This document shows positions 24,362 through 31,930 of a stretch of DNA of 64,000 bases, piece by piece (position 1 is the first letter of the stretch; every line of letters begins with the position of its first letter). The position numbers and the translations under genes are program-made. The stretch is from CAYRNY01 sp964425755 (GTDB taxonomy: Bacteria > Chloroflexota > Anaerolineae > Aggregatilineales > Aggregatilineaceae): assembly GCA_964425755.1 (NCBI GenBank), contig CAYRNY010000007.1, positions 124,001-188,000 on the forward strand. The letters are read 5' to 3'. The notes beneath the pieces were generated by a model, which did not search any database, was not told the DNA's origin, and saw only the letters and a list, made by a program, of their open reading frames with translations.

Positions 24362-25749
24362 ACCGCCGCTGCTTCGGCTTTGGATCGCGCGGCGTCCTGC
24401 TCGCCCATCTCTCCCGGTGCACCCTCAGGATCGCTTGCCACCACAGCAACCGGCTTGTAGTCCGGCAGGGTCGCTTCCATCCGGCGCAGCACGGGCAGCG
24501 CGTAAAACGCCATCCCGATCACGGCGATGATCAGGCCCGCAAATACAGCCATCAAGCCCATTCCGGCCCCCGCCTGGCGCCCCACCAGCGGCGCGACCAC
24601 ATCCCAGATGGGGCGGTTGATCGCCGGCTCGAAGACGTGGTCCGCCAGCGGCCCGGCCAGCAGATACGCCACCGGCGAGAGCAGCATCGCCAACTGCGTC
24701 ACGGCGGCAAAGACGCGCCCCTGTACATCCGGCGGCGTCTTGACCTGCAGCACGGAGTCAAACGCCGCGTTGATCATCGGCAGCGGGATCATCAACCCGA
24801 ACAAAACCAGCCCCATCAACACCGGCGCGCGGGTGATGCCGAACAAGGCGAACATCACGCCGACGATCGCGATGCCGGGCAGGATCGTGTGCACGCGCGG
24901 GCGCGTCCCGCCCCAGATGCTCATGATCACCCCGCCGAGGATCGCCCCGGCACTCATCGCGCTCATCAACGCGCCAAGCGTCGCCTCGCTGCCGGTGATG
25001 CTCAGCACATACGGCGTGAACAGCACCCCGACCATGTTGAAGAAGAAGTTCACCAGCGTGGCGGAGAGCAGCAGCAGAAACAGCGGTCGCCGCGCCCACA
25101 GGTAGCGGAACCCGACCTGCGCTTCCTTCCAGACCGTACCGCGCAGCGCGCGCCCTTCTGCGGTCTCTTCCGGGCGCGGGATGTGAACCAGCAGCACAAT
25201 CGTCATCGCGACCAGGAACGTGAACAGGTCGATCGCCATCACGCCCGCCACCCCCACCAGCGCGAACAGCAGCCCGGCGACCATCGGCGCGACGATGCCC
25301 GCCGCCGGGTTGCGCAACTGCATGATCGCGTTGGCGCGGTCGCGGTGCGCATCCGGCACCAGCATCGTCACCGACGCCTGGAACGCCGGCCCCTGGAACA
25401 TCTCGAACGCGGCCCCGATCGCGGCCAGCAGGTACAACTGCCACAAGGCGAACTGCCCCAGCAGAAAACTGAGCATCAACAGCGCGGTACACACCGCCTG
25501 CCCCGCGTCCGCGATCACCATCACGTGGCGGCGATCCCAGCGGTCAGCGAGCACACCTGCGAAGCTCGGCGCGATGATGCGCGGAAACGCGGCGAAAAAC
25601 GCGACCAGCGCCAGCGGCGTCGCGCTGCCGGTGTCCTGAAACACCCGGATGCCGAGCGCGATATGCGTCATCTGGCTGCCGATCATCGAAAAGGTCTGCG
25701 TGATAATCAAAATGTAGAATGTGCGCAAGGTATGTTTCATGCCTGTCAT
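24358..25749 (-). CDS. MFS transporter (DHA3/MFS_3 exporter-like)
   Basis: 463 aa with 12 predicted transmembrane helices. FAGVLADRWDRRHVMVIAD between helices 2 and 3 is the MFS motif A, and the sequence style is that of macrolide/siderophore exporters of the MFS_3 (EntS/MefA-like) group. It would export a small molecule using the proton gradient. The ATG at 25749 is preferred to the in-frame ATG at 25740 because GAGGGG is spaced 5 nt from the former. An AT-rich promoter with a small palindrome precedes it, suggesting repressor control. The substrate cannot be told. Confidence 0.85.
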   Translation of the reverse strand: MTGMKHTLRTFYILIITQTFSMIGSQMTHIALGIRVFQDTGSATPLALVAFFAAFPRIIAPSFAGVLADRWDRRHVMVIADAGQAVCTALLMLSFLLGQFALWQLYLLAAIGAAFEMFQGPAFQASVTMLVPDAHRDRANAIMQLRNPAAGIVAPMVAGLLFALVGVAGVMAIDLFTFLVAMTIVLLVHIPRPEETAEGRALRGTVWKEAQVGFRYLWARRPLFLLLLSATLVNFFFNMVGVLFTPYVLSITGSEATLGALMSAMSAGAILGGVIMSIWGGTRPRVHTILPGIAIVGVMFALFGITRAPVLMGLVLFGLMIPLPMINAAFDSVLQVKTPPDVQGRVFAAVTQLAMLLSPVAYLLAGPLADHVFEPAINRPIWDVVAPLVGRQAGAGMGLMAVFAGLIIAVIGMAFYALPVLRRMEATLPDYKPVAVVASDPEGAPGEMGEQDAARSKAEAAAV

Positions 25750-25823
25750 GATATCCCCTCAGGATGCTGTGCAGCGGGCATCTACATCCTCTATACGCGC
25801 GGGCAAGGCGAGAGTTTCACAAA

Positions 25824-25851
25824 ATTAAACTAATTCGTGAATTTTATTCAA
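25824..25851 (-). promoter_or_regulatory. Promoter and operator-like palindrome of the MFS gene
   Basis: Minus strand TTGAAT (25851-25846) and TTTAAT (25829-25824) are spaced 16 nt. The palindrome TGAAT-TTT-ATTCA (25838-25850) overlaps the -35 box, and TTCAC (25816-25820) is mirrored by GTGAA (25837-25841). The patch is strikingly AT-rich for this genome. This is the layout of a repressible efflux promoter. Confidence 0.5.
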
Positions 25852-25866
25852 CACACACCTTGCGGC

Positions 25867-25960
25867 CAGCACGGTGAGCCGCGCGCAGCAAGCGCCAAGC
25901 GCACCGTGCTGTTGAGGTGCGCTCGGATTTGGGGCGCACGCTGCGGCAGGCAGCGTGCGC
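25867..25960. repeat. Competing inverted repeats between MFS and cox genes
   Basis: Three perfect stems are possible. A: CAGCACGGTG (25867-25876) with CACCGTGCTG (25902-25911). B: AGCGCACC (25898-25905) with GGTGCGCT (25916-25923). C: GCGCACGCTGC (25934-25944) with GCAGCGTGCGC (25950-25960), loop GGCAG. A and B share bases and exclude each other. No T-run follows on either strand. No reading frame is supported here. Confidence 0.6.
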
Positions 25961-25978
25961 GGGCGTGACACGATTCTG

Positions 25979-26061
25979 TGCTATAATGCGCAATTAAATC
26001 AGCCTGTGTTGATGATTTTATGCGAAAAAAACCTGTTATTTATGCTTAATATGTGTATAAT
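25979..26061 (+). promoter_or_regulatory. Tandem promoter candidates of the cytochrome oxidase operon
   Basis: An extended -10 box, TGCTATAAT, lies at 25979-25987, and a second perfect TATAAT lies at 26056-26061 with CTGTTA 17 nt upstream as a poor -35. Leaders of about 270 and 195 nt would precede the subunit II gene. The stretch 26070-26264 contains nothing else I can identify. Confidence 0.45.
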
Positions 26062-26264
26062 TTATAGCGAACACGTTGAGTGGCTCGATTGCTGTCGTTA
26101 TAAAGATCGTGAACAACCGTCACCTCTACTTCATCCTACACATCCCAGCCCGGTGACGATACTGCAATTCATCACGTTACTGTCGCCGCCGGTCGTCGAT
26201 CCGTCTGGCGCGGCAAACGATTGTGGCTGTCTGGCCCATGGGGGATTGACTTCAGGATACGCAC

Positions 26265-27371
26265 ATGAACCGTAACATCTATCGCACGTTATTCACATTG
26301 GTCGCCCTGGCGGTGCCGGTCCTGCTCGCGTTGCTGGGCCCGGCGCGCGCCTGGGCGCACGGCCCGGCAGATGGCGGCGCTTCGACGGAGAGCATCAACG
26401 ACCTGTTCACCGTCATCTTCTGGATCGCTGTGCCGGTCTTCTTGCTGGTCGAAGGGCTGGTGCTCTACGCGATCTGGTCGTCACACAGGCGGCGCAAAGA
26501 CGCCAGCGAGCCTGATCAGATCGAAGGCAGCCGCCCGCTGGAGATCGGGTGGACGGTGCTATCGTTCGTCATCATCGGGATCGTCTTCATCCTCGGCTAC
26601 CGCTTTATGTCAACCGAGTACCGCGTCGAAGCCGACCAGGAAGAGACCACGCCAGACCTGACGGTCCACGTCACCGGCTACATGTTCAACTGGGACTTTA
26701 AGTATTTTCTGAACGACGGCACCGGGCCTAACGACGACACCGGCATCACGACCACGCGCCGGATGACGATCCCGGCACAGCGCAATGTGCTGCTGGAGAT
26801 CACTTCCGATGACGTGGTACACAGCTTCTGGGTGCCGGAACTGGCCGGCAAAATCGACGCGGTTCCCGGTTACGTCAACACGATGTGGTTGAACGTGAAA
26901 GAGCCGGGCCTTTACGAAGGGAACTGCGCGGAATACTGCGGCACGCTGCACTGGAACATGCTGATTGAGACGCAGGCCCTGCCACCGGACGAGTTCGACA
27001 TGTGGATCGCAGAACAACGCGCGGCGGCTGAACAGGCCGGTGCCGCGATCGGGCAGGACCTGACCACGCCGCTGCCGCAGGGCGACGCCGCCGCGGGTGA
27101 AGCGCAGTTCCACGAGCTGGGCTGCGACTCGTGCCACGCCCAGCAACCGGGCGCGGGACCGTCGCTGGCGCAGATCGCCGAGCACGCCCAACAGCAGGCC
27201 GGCACGGCGGATTACGAGACCCCGCAGGATTACCTGCGCGAATCGATCCTGGTGCCGTGTGCCTATACGTATGAAGGATATAACTGCCAGGTGATGCCGG
27301 GGAATTACGGCGAGCGGCTCACCGCTCAGCAGCTTGCAGACATGATCGCTTACCTGGAGTCCTACGAGTGA
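26265..27371 (+). CDS. ctaC: Cytochrome c oxidase subunit II with fused cytochrome c
   Basis: 368 aa. A signal peptide, two transmembrane helices (about 48-72 and 92-112) and an outer cupredoxin domain carry the dinuclear CuA site: His in VVHSFWVPE, then GNCAEYCGTLHWNM with Cys221, Cys225, His229 and Met232. A C-terminal cytochrome c domain follows with heme motif CDSCH (287-291) and a likely axial Met in CQVMPGN. This fusion defines caa3-type oxidases, where electrons pass from the attached c heme to CuA. It is the first gene of the operon; AGGA precedes the ATG. Confidence 0.95.
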   Translation: MNRNIYRTLFTLVALAVPVLLALLGPARAWAHGPADGGASTESINDLFTVIFWIAVPVFLLVEGLVLYAIWSSHRRRKDASEPDQIEGSRPLEIGWTVLSFVIIGIVFILGYRFMSTEYRVEADQEETTPDLTVHVTGYMFNWDFKYFLNDGTGPNDDTGITTTRRMTIPAQRNVLLEITSDDVVHSFWVPELAGKIDAVPGYVNTMWLNVKEPGLYEGNCAEYCGTLHWNMLIETQALPPDEFDMWIAEQRAAAEQAGAAIGQDLTTPLPQGDAAAGEAQFHELGCDSCHAQQPGAGPSLAQIAEHAQQQAGTADYETPQDYLRESILVPCAYTYEGYNCQVMPGNYGERLTAQQLADMIAYLESYE

Positions 27372-27469
27372 CGCACGGCGGGCAGCGGGCCGGAGCACCG
27401 TCCCCGCGCCGCCGCACTTGCAGGACACTGCAACACACGGCTTAGCCTAAGAGTGGAGAGCGTTGGACT

Positions 27470-29119
27470 ATGGCTACTATCGCAACGACGCGCCCGACAC
27501 AGGTTCACAAACCGTCGGGGATAATGGATTGGCTCACCACTGTCGATCACAAAAAGATCGGCATCATGTACGTGGTCACGACCTTTTCGTTCTTCGTCAT
27601 CGGCGTGTTCCTGGCGCAGATCATGCGCTTTGAGCTGGCAGACCCCGGCCCGACGCTGCCAGGCATGGACGCCGATACGTACAACCAGATCTTTTCGATC
27701 CATGGCTCGACCATGATCTTCCTGTTCGTCATCCCGATGCTGGCCGGGTTAGGCAACTACTTCGTGCCGCTGATGATCGGCGCGCGCGATATGGCGTTCC
27801 CCCGGCTGAACGCGCTCAGCTATTGGCTGCTGCTGTTCGGTGGGTTCACGATGTACGCCGGGTTCCTGGTGAAAGGGGGCGCGGCGGCCAACGGCTGGAC
27901 GTCCTACGTGCCACTGTCAGGCAAAGATTACGCGCCGGGGGCCGGCACCGACCTGTGGCTGCTCTCGGTGGCGCTGGTCGGGACTTCGTCGCTGATCGGC
28001 GCGTTCAACTTCATCGTGACGATCTTCCGGCTGCGCGCGCCGGGCATGACGTTCATGAAGATGCCGCTGTTCGTCTGGACGGTGCTGACGATGGCGTTCA
28101 TGATCGTGGCGGCCACGCCGATCCTGACCGCCAACGGCCTGATGCTGCTGGCGGACCGCAACCTCGGCACGCAGTTTTTCAACCCCGCAGCAGGCGGCGA
28201 CCCGGTGCTGTGGCAGAACCTGTTCTGGTTCTACTCGCACCCCGCCGTGTACATCATCGTGCTGCCCGCGATGGGCATCATGTCCGAGGTGATCCCGGTC
28301 TTCTCGCGCAAGCCGCTGTTCGGTTACACGGCGATGGTGCTCTCGACCGTTGTGATCGGTGCGCAGGGCTTCGCGACGTGGGCGCACCACATGTACACGG
28401 TCGGCCTGCCGCCCTGGCTGGAAGCGGTCTTCATGCTCACGACGATGATCATCGCCGTGCCCACCGGCGTGAAGATGTTCAACTGGATCTTCACCATGAT
28501 CGGCGGCAAGCTGCGCTTTGACACGCCGATGCTGTACGCGATCGGGTTCTTGACCACCTTCGTGATCGGCGGGATCACGGGTGTGTTCCAGGCGGTGCTG
28601 CCGATCGACGAGATCGTGCACGACTCGTACTGGATGGTCGCGCACCTGCATTACGCCGTGTTTGGCGGCGGCGGCTTCGGCATCTTCGCCGGGCTGTATT
28701 ACTGGTGGCCCAAGATGTTCGGCTACAAGCTCGATGAACGCCTGGGCAAAATCCAGTTCTGGACGCTGTACATCGGCTTCCACATCACGTACTTCCCGAT
28801 GCACATCCTGGGGCTGATGGGCATGCCGCGCCGCATCTACGACTACCCGGCGGATCGCGGCTGGACCACGCTAACCCAGCTCACCGCCGTTGGCGGCGTG
28901 ATCATGGGCATCTCGGTGCTGATCCTGATCTACAACATGATCAAGAGCGCGCGCAGCCACGAACCGGCAGGCGACGATCCCTGGGAAGGCGACACGCTGG
29001 AGTGGCTGACCAGCTCGCCACCACCGGAGTACAACTTCGCCACGATCCCGGTCGTGCACAGCCGCCGCCCGGCCCGCGACAAGCGCCTGGGCCTGACTTC
29101 CGCTGAAGGGGGAAACTAG
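27470..29119 (+). CDS. ctaD: Cytochrome c oxidase subunit I (A2-type)
   Basis: 549 aa, about 12 transmembrane helices. It carries the low-spin heme ligands (IHGST and VAHLHY), the CuB ligands (SHPAVY near residue 256 and AHHMYT near residue 305) and the high-spin heme His in HDSYWMVAH. The D-channel glutamate of A1 enzymes (HPEVY) is absent and the motif is YSHPAVY, the signature of A2-type oxidases, which use the Tyr-Ser pair instead. It reduces oxygen to water and pumps protons. It lies 98 nt after subunit II. Confidence 0.96.
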   Translation: MATIATTRPTQVHKPSGIMDWLTTVDHKKIGIMYVVTTFSFFVIGVFLAQIMRFELADPGPTLPGMDADTYNQIFSIHGSTMIFLFVIPMLAGLGNYFVPLMIGARDMAFPRLNALSYWLLLFGGFTMYAGFLVKGGAAANGWTSYVPLSGKDYAPGAGTDLWLLSVALVGTSSLIGAFNFIVTIFRLRAPGMTFMKMPLFVWTVLTMAFMIVAATPILTANGLMLLADRNLGTQFFNPAAGGDPVLWQNLFWFYSHPAVYIIVLPAMGIMSEVIPVFSRKPLFGYTAMVLSTVVIGAQGFATWAHHMYTVGLPPWLEAVFMLTTMIIAVPTGVKMFNWIFTMIGGKLRFDTPMLYAIGFLTTFVIGGITGVFQAVLPIDEIVHDSYWMVAHLHYAVFGGGGFGIFAGLYYWWPKMFGYKLDERLGKIQFWTLYIGFHITYFPMHILGLMGMPRRIYDYPADRGWTTLTQLTAVGGVIMGISVLILIYNMIKSARSHEPAGDDPWEGDTLEWLTSSPPPEYNFATIPVVHSRRPARDKRLGLTSAEGGN

Positions 29120-29123
29120 CAGT

Positions 29124-29963
29124 ATGAGCAGCGACACACAGTTAATGGCGGACGAGTTCGCCGACGCAACGGAGGAGTGCCAGGACGCGCAGCACGCCCC
29201 CGAGCCAGATACCGAACACGCGCCGGATGAGGTCATCGAACTGCCGCCAAACTCCAGCGCCCCGATCATCGTCGGCATCGGGATCACGCTGACCGGGGCC
29301 GGCCTGCTCGCGCCGTTGCTCGGCGTGGTCGGGATCGCGATCACGCTGTTCGGCGTGGTGAAGATGGCAAACTTCCCGGCGTTGGACTTCCACCCGAACT
29401 TCTTCACGCACCTCAACGACCGCAAGCTGGGCATGTGGGTGTTCATCGCGTCCGAGGTGATGTTCTTCGCCGCGTTGATCGGCACGTTCATCGGCTTCAA
29501 GCTCGATCACCCGGACGCGTTCGCGCACGCCCACGAGGTCTTGAGCCTGCCGCTCGCCACGCTGGGCACGTCGATCCTGATCGTGAGCAGCTTCGCGGTG
29601 GTGATGGGGCTGGAAGCGATCCAGTCGAACGACCGCAAGGTGTTCTTCAACTGGATGGGGCTGACGGCGCTGTTCGGCCTGATGTTCCTGGGGATTCAGG
29701 CGTTCGAGTGGTACGAACTGTTCCACGACGGCATCAACGAGACGACCATTTTCGGCACCGCGTTTTTCACCACGACGGGCTTTCACGGCCTGCACGTGAC
29801 CGGCGGCATCGTCTGGCTGCTCTTGCTGCTGCGCCACGCGTGGCGCAAAGGCGACCGCTTCACGGCGGACAACGCGCTGTCGGTCGAGCTGTTCGGGCTG
29901 TACTGGCACTTCGTCGATGTGGTGTGGATCGTGCTGTTCACGGTCATTTACCTGATCGAATAA
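29124..29963 (+). CDS. ctaE: Cytochrome c oxidase subunit III
   Basis: 279 aa. A hydrophilic, Glu/Asp-rich N-terminus (about 45 residues) and two helices (about 47-82) precede the five-helix subunit III core: KLGMWVFIASEVMFFAALIGTF, then LGTSILIVSSFAVVMGL, TGFHGLHVTGGI and the terminal ELFGLYWHFVDVVWI. Subunit III stabilises the catalytic core and supports proton uptake. The extra N-terminal helix pair is unusual for this subunit and may correspond to a fused small subunit. It starts 4 nt after the subunit I stop, so the two are cotranslated. Confidence 0.93.
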   Translation: MSSDTQLMADEFADATEECQDAQHAPEPDTEHAPDEVIELPPNSSAPIIVGIGITLTGAGLLAPLLGVVGIAITLFGVVKMANFPALDFHPNFFTHLNDRKLGMWVFIASEVMFFAALIGTFIGFKLDHPDAFAHAHEVLSLPLATLGTSILIVSSFAVVMGLEAIQSNDRKVFFNWMGLTALFGLMFLGIQAFEWYELFHDGINETTIFGTAFFTTTGFHGLHVTGGIVWLLLLLRHAWRKGDRFTADNALSVELFGLYWHFVDVVWIVLFTVIYLIE

Positions 29964-29978
29964 GGTGGGGCATCTACT

Positions 29979-30575
29979 ATGGATAACACGGCACTGTATA
30001 TCACGCTCTGGGTCGCCAGCGGCGCGTTTATCGGGGGTGTGATCACCCCCCTGGTCGTTGCCGAAAAGCGGTTCAGCGATTTTCTGGCAATGCTGCTGGG
30101 GACGGTCGTCGGCGCGGTGGTCCACGTGGTGGGGTTGCTGCCGCTGTGGGGCCTGCTGTGGCTGCGCGCCGGTGAGGTCAACGACACGCGCCTCGCCTGG
30201 CAGCGCGATGACGCCGTGGCCGCCGGGACTGCTGGACAAGCCTACGCTGCGCCCGCCCGCAAACCGGCAGGCTCGCTGAGCGCCATCCTGCGCGAGAACT
30301 TCTGGCCCAAGCCGCGCACAGAGGGGCACTCACACCGCATGACTTACGTGGGCGTCGCGGCGGCGCTCGCCGTGACCACTGCCGTCGAGGTCGGCCTGAC
30401 CTTTATCGACGCGTCCTGGATCGTCGGGCCGCTGGTCGCGCTCTCGACTTTAAAGGTGCTGCTGGTCGCGGGCTACTTCATGCACCTGATCTACGATAGC
30501 AAATGGTACACCGCGGTGTTCGTGGTCACGCTGCCCTTCGCGGCCATGCTGATGATCGTGCTGGCGCTGTCATAG
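29979..30575 (+). CDS. Cytochrome c oxidase subunit IV-like protein
   Basis: 198 aa. The N-terminal half has two transmembrane helices (residues 5-30 and 38-62) and a polar linker. The C-terminal half (about 115-198) matches the prokaryotic subunit IV family with VLLVAGYFMHLIYDSKW and a final helix. Subunit IV aids assembly of caa3 oxidases. The extra N-terminal two-helix part is not typical of the roughly 100-residue family. It is 15 nt after subunit III and is the last gene of the operon, followed by a terminator. Confidence 0.85.
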   Translation: MDNTALYITLWVASGAFIGGVITPLVVAEKRFSDFLAMLLGTVVGAVVHVVGLLPLWGLLWLRAGEVNDTRLAWQRDDAVAAGTAGQAYAAPARKPAGSLSAILRENFWPKPRTEGHSHRMTYVGVAAALAVTTAVEVGLTFIDASWIVGPLVALSTLKVLLVAGYFMHLIYDSKWYTAVFVVTLPFAAMLMIVLALS

Positions 30576-30615
30576 GCGAACGGCACTACCACTGCGACAC
30601 CGTACCGTACTCAAC

Positions 30616-30643
30616 ACGCCTCACGGGTTCCCGGGGGCGTTTT
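30616..30643 (+). terminator. Terminator of the cytochrome oxidase operon
   Basis: ACGCC (30616-30620) with GGCGT (30636-30640) encloses CGGG-TT-CCCG, giving a two-part hairpin followed by TTTTG. It lies 40 nt after the subunit IV stop. Confidence 0.65.
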
Positions 30644-30649
30644 GATTTC

Positions 30650-30658
30650 TGGTATGAT
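30650..30658 (+). promoter_or_regulatory. Extended -10 promoter candidate of the phosphatase pair
   Basis: TGGTATGAT is an extended -10 box (TGn plus 5 of 6) directly after the cox terminator, about 100 nt before the first phosphatase start. No -35 partner is needed for this class. Confidence 0.4.
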
Positions 30659-30758
30659 TGGGATATCGCCCGTTCATGTGCGGAACACGATGGACGGCCT
30701 ACAGACGATCTTGAAACGCGGCAAGGAAAAGCTGCGCGCACTGTTTGCAGGAGCCACC

Positions 30759-31229
30759 ATGCACACACCACACAGCGGCCCGCTTCCGCGCTCGTACTGG
30801 GTGCGCGAGGGCCAACTACTCGCGGGGCCATACCCGCGGCCTGACGACATCGAAACGCTGGCCGCGGCAGGCGTCACCGCGCTGATCGACCTCACCGAAC
30901 CCCACGAAGGCGACTACAGCGGCTATCTGCCGCACAGCGTCACGCACCACCGCTACCCGATCCCCGATTTCAACGCGCCGGCGCCGCAGCAAGTCACCGC
31001 GCTGCTGGACACGATCGACGCGCTGCTGGCGGACGGCCACATCGTCTACGTGCACTGCTGGGCCGGGATCGGGCGCACCGGCACGATCATCGGGTGCTGG
31101 TTGGTGCGGCATGGCATGACGGGCAAGGCGGCACTCGCGTTCGTACAGGGCCGGCGCGGGCGCCTGCCCGAAACCCCCGCCCAGCGCGAGATGGTCCTGA
31201 ACTGGGCCGAGGACGGTTCCGATGACTGA
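30759..31229 (+). CDS. Dual-specificity-type protein phosphatase, first of a tandem pair
   Basis: 156 aa. The P-loop HCWAGIGRTGT puts the nucleophile Cys100 and Arg106 in the HC(x5)R motif of Cys-based phosphatases, with the probable general acid Asp in YPIPDF. It likely dephosphorylates proteins or a small phospho-compound in the cytoplasm. The start at 30759 is chosen for AGGAG 5 nt upstream; ATG codons at 30690 and 30642 are in frame but lack such a site. The N-terminal block PRSYWVREGQLLAGPYP recurs in the next gene. The two genes overlap by 8 nt. Confidence 0.82.
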   Translation: MHTPHSGPLPRSYWVREGQLLAGPYPRPDDIETLAAAGVTALIDLTEPHEGDYSGYLPHSVTHHRYPIPDFNAPAPQQVTALLDTIDALLADGHIVYVHCWAGIGRTGTIIGCWLVRHGMTGKAALAFVQGRRGRLPETPAQREMVLNWAEDGSDD

Positions 31230-31737
31230 CGCCCCGGCCCTGATCCCTGGCGCGTACTGGGTCCGGCCCGGAAAACTGGCCGCGGGCCCGCACCCTGCCG
31301 CGCTGGATACAACGCTCGTCCGCGCCTTCCTGGGGGAGTTGCTGGCCGGGGGGATCGCCGTATTCCTGGACCTGACCGCGCCCGGCGAAGCGGTCGATTA
31401 CACGCTGGCGCTGGCGCAGGAAGCCGCGCGCCGGTCCACCGAGGCGACCCACCGCCGCCACCCGCTCCGCGACATGGACACGCCCGACGACCCCGCGCAG
31501 ATGGTCGCGATCCTGGACACGATCGACGCGGCGCTGGCACAAGGGAAAACGGTCTATGTCCACTGTTTCGCGGGGCTGGGCCGCACCGGGACCGTGATCG
31601 GGTGCTGGCTGGCGCGGCACGGCACGACCGGGCAGGCGGCGCTTGACGCATTACAGCGGCTGCGCGACGGTGACTACGATTCGCCGCAGACGGAAGCCCA
31701 GGCGCAGTTCGTGCGCGCGTGGCGCGCGAACACGTGA
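31222..31737 (+). CDS. Dual-specificity-type protein phosphatase, second of a tandem pair
   Basis: 171 aa. It is paralogous to its upstream neighbour: PGAYWVRPGKLAAGPHP at the N-terminus and HCFAGLGRTGTVIGCWLARHG around Cys115/Arg121 line up with the first copy. The two differ strongly in the middle region, where this copy has an insertion before RDMDTPDD. The start overlaps the first gene by 8 nt, which implies coupled translation and perhaps a heterodimer or two related substrates. No kinase is adjacent. Confidence 0.82.
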   Translation: MTDAPALIPGAYWVRPGKLAAGPHPAALDTTLVRAFLGELLAGGIAVFLDLTAPGEAVDYTLALAQEAARRSTEATHRRHPLRDMDTPDDPAQMVAILDTIDAALAQGKTVYVHCFAGLGRTGTVIGCWLARHGTTGQAALDALQRLRDGDYDSPQTEAQAQFVRAWRANT

Positions 31738-31776
31738 CCGGCGCTTTTTGCGTCCTTCAGGGCGCTTGCGAGAATA

Positions 31777-31799
31777 GCCCCGTACTTGCAGTGCGGGGC
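31777..31799 (+). terminator. Hairpin after the phosphatase pair
   Basis: GCCCCGTACT pairs with AGTGCGGGGC (10 bp, one G-U) around a TGC loop, 40 nt after the stop. No T-run follows, so it may be a Rho-type or processing hairpin. Confidence 0.5.
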
Positions 31800-31822
31800 G
31801 GCGATTCGTACAAAATTGAAAT

Positions 31823-31918
31823 TTGACAAAAACGGCTGGTGTTACGGTATAATGTACGTGTTATTAGCGACGCGCATCATCCTTGTTCCCCGCTTGGTTT
31901 CAGGCGGGGAATCTCTTT
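31823..31918 (+). ncRNA. Candidate small RNA: promoter followed by a terminator-like hairpin
   Basis: A perfect TTGACA (31823-31828) and a perfect TATAAT (31848-31853) are spaced 19 nt. Transcription from about 31860 would meet TTCCCCGC (31886-31893) paired with GCGGGGAA (31904-31911) and then TCTCTTT. The product would be about 55-60 nt with no ribosome site or plausible frame. Its 3' end approaches the 3' end of the convergent gene ending at 31931, so read-through would be antisense to it. The sites are clear; the RNA itself is an inference. Confidence 0.45.
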
Positions 31919-31930
31919 CCAGGCCCCGGA

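Noticed and set aside
25955..26275. Possible small plus-strand gene before the cytochrome oxidase operon
   Set aside because: No ribosome site, odd composition and overlap with the predicted promoters and the subunit II start.
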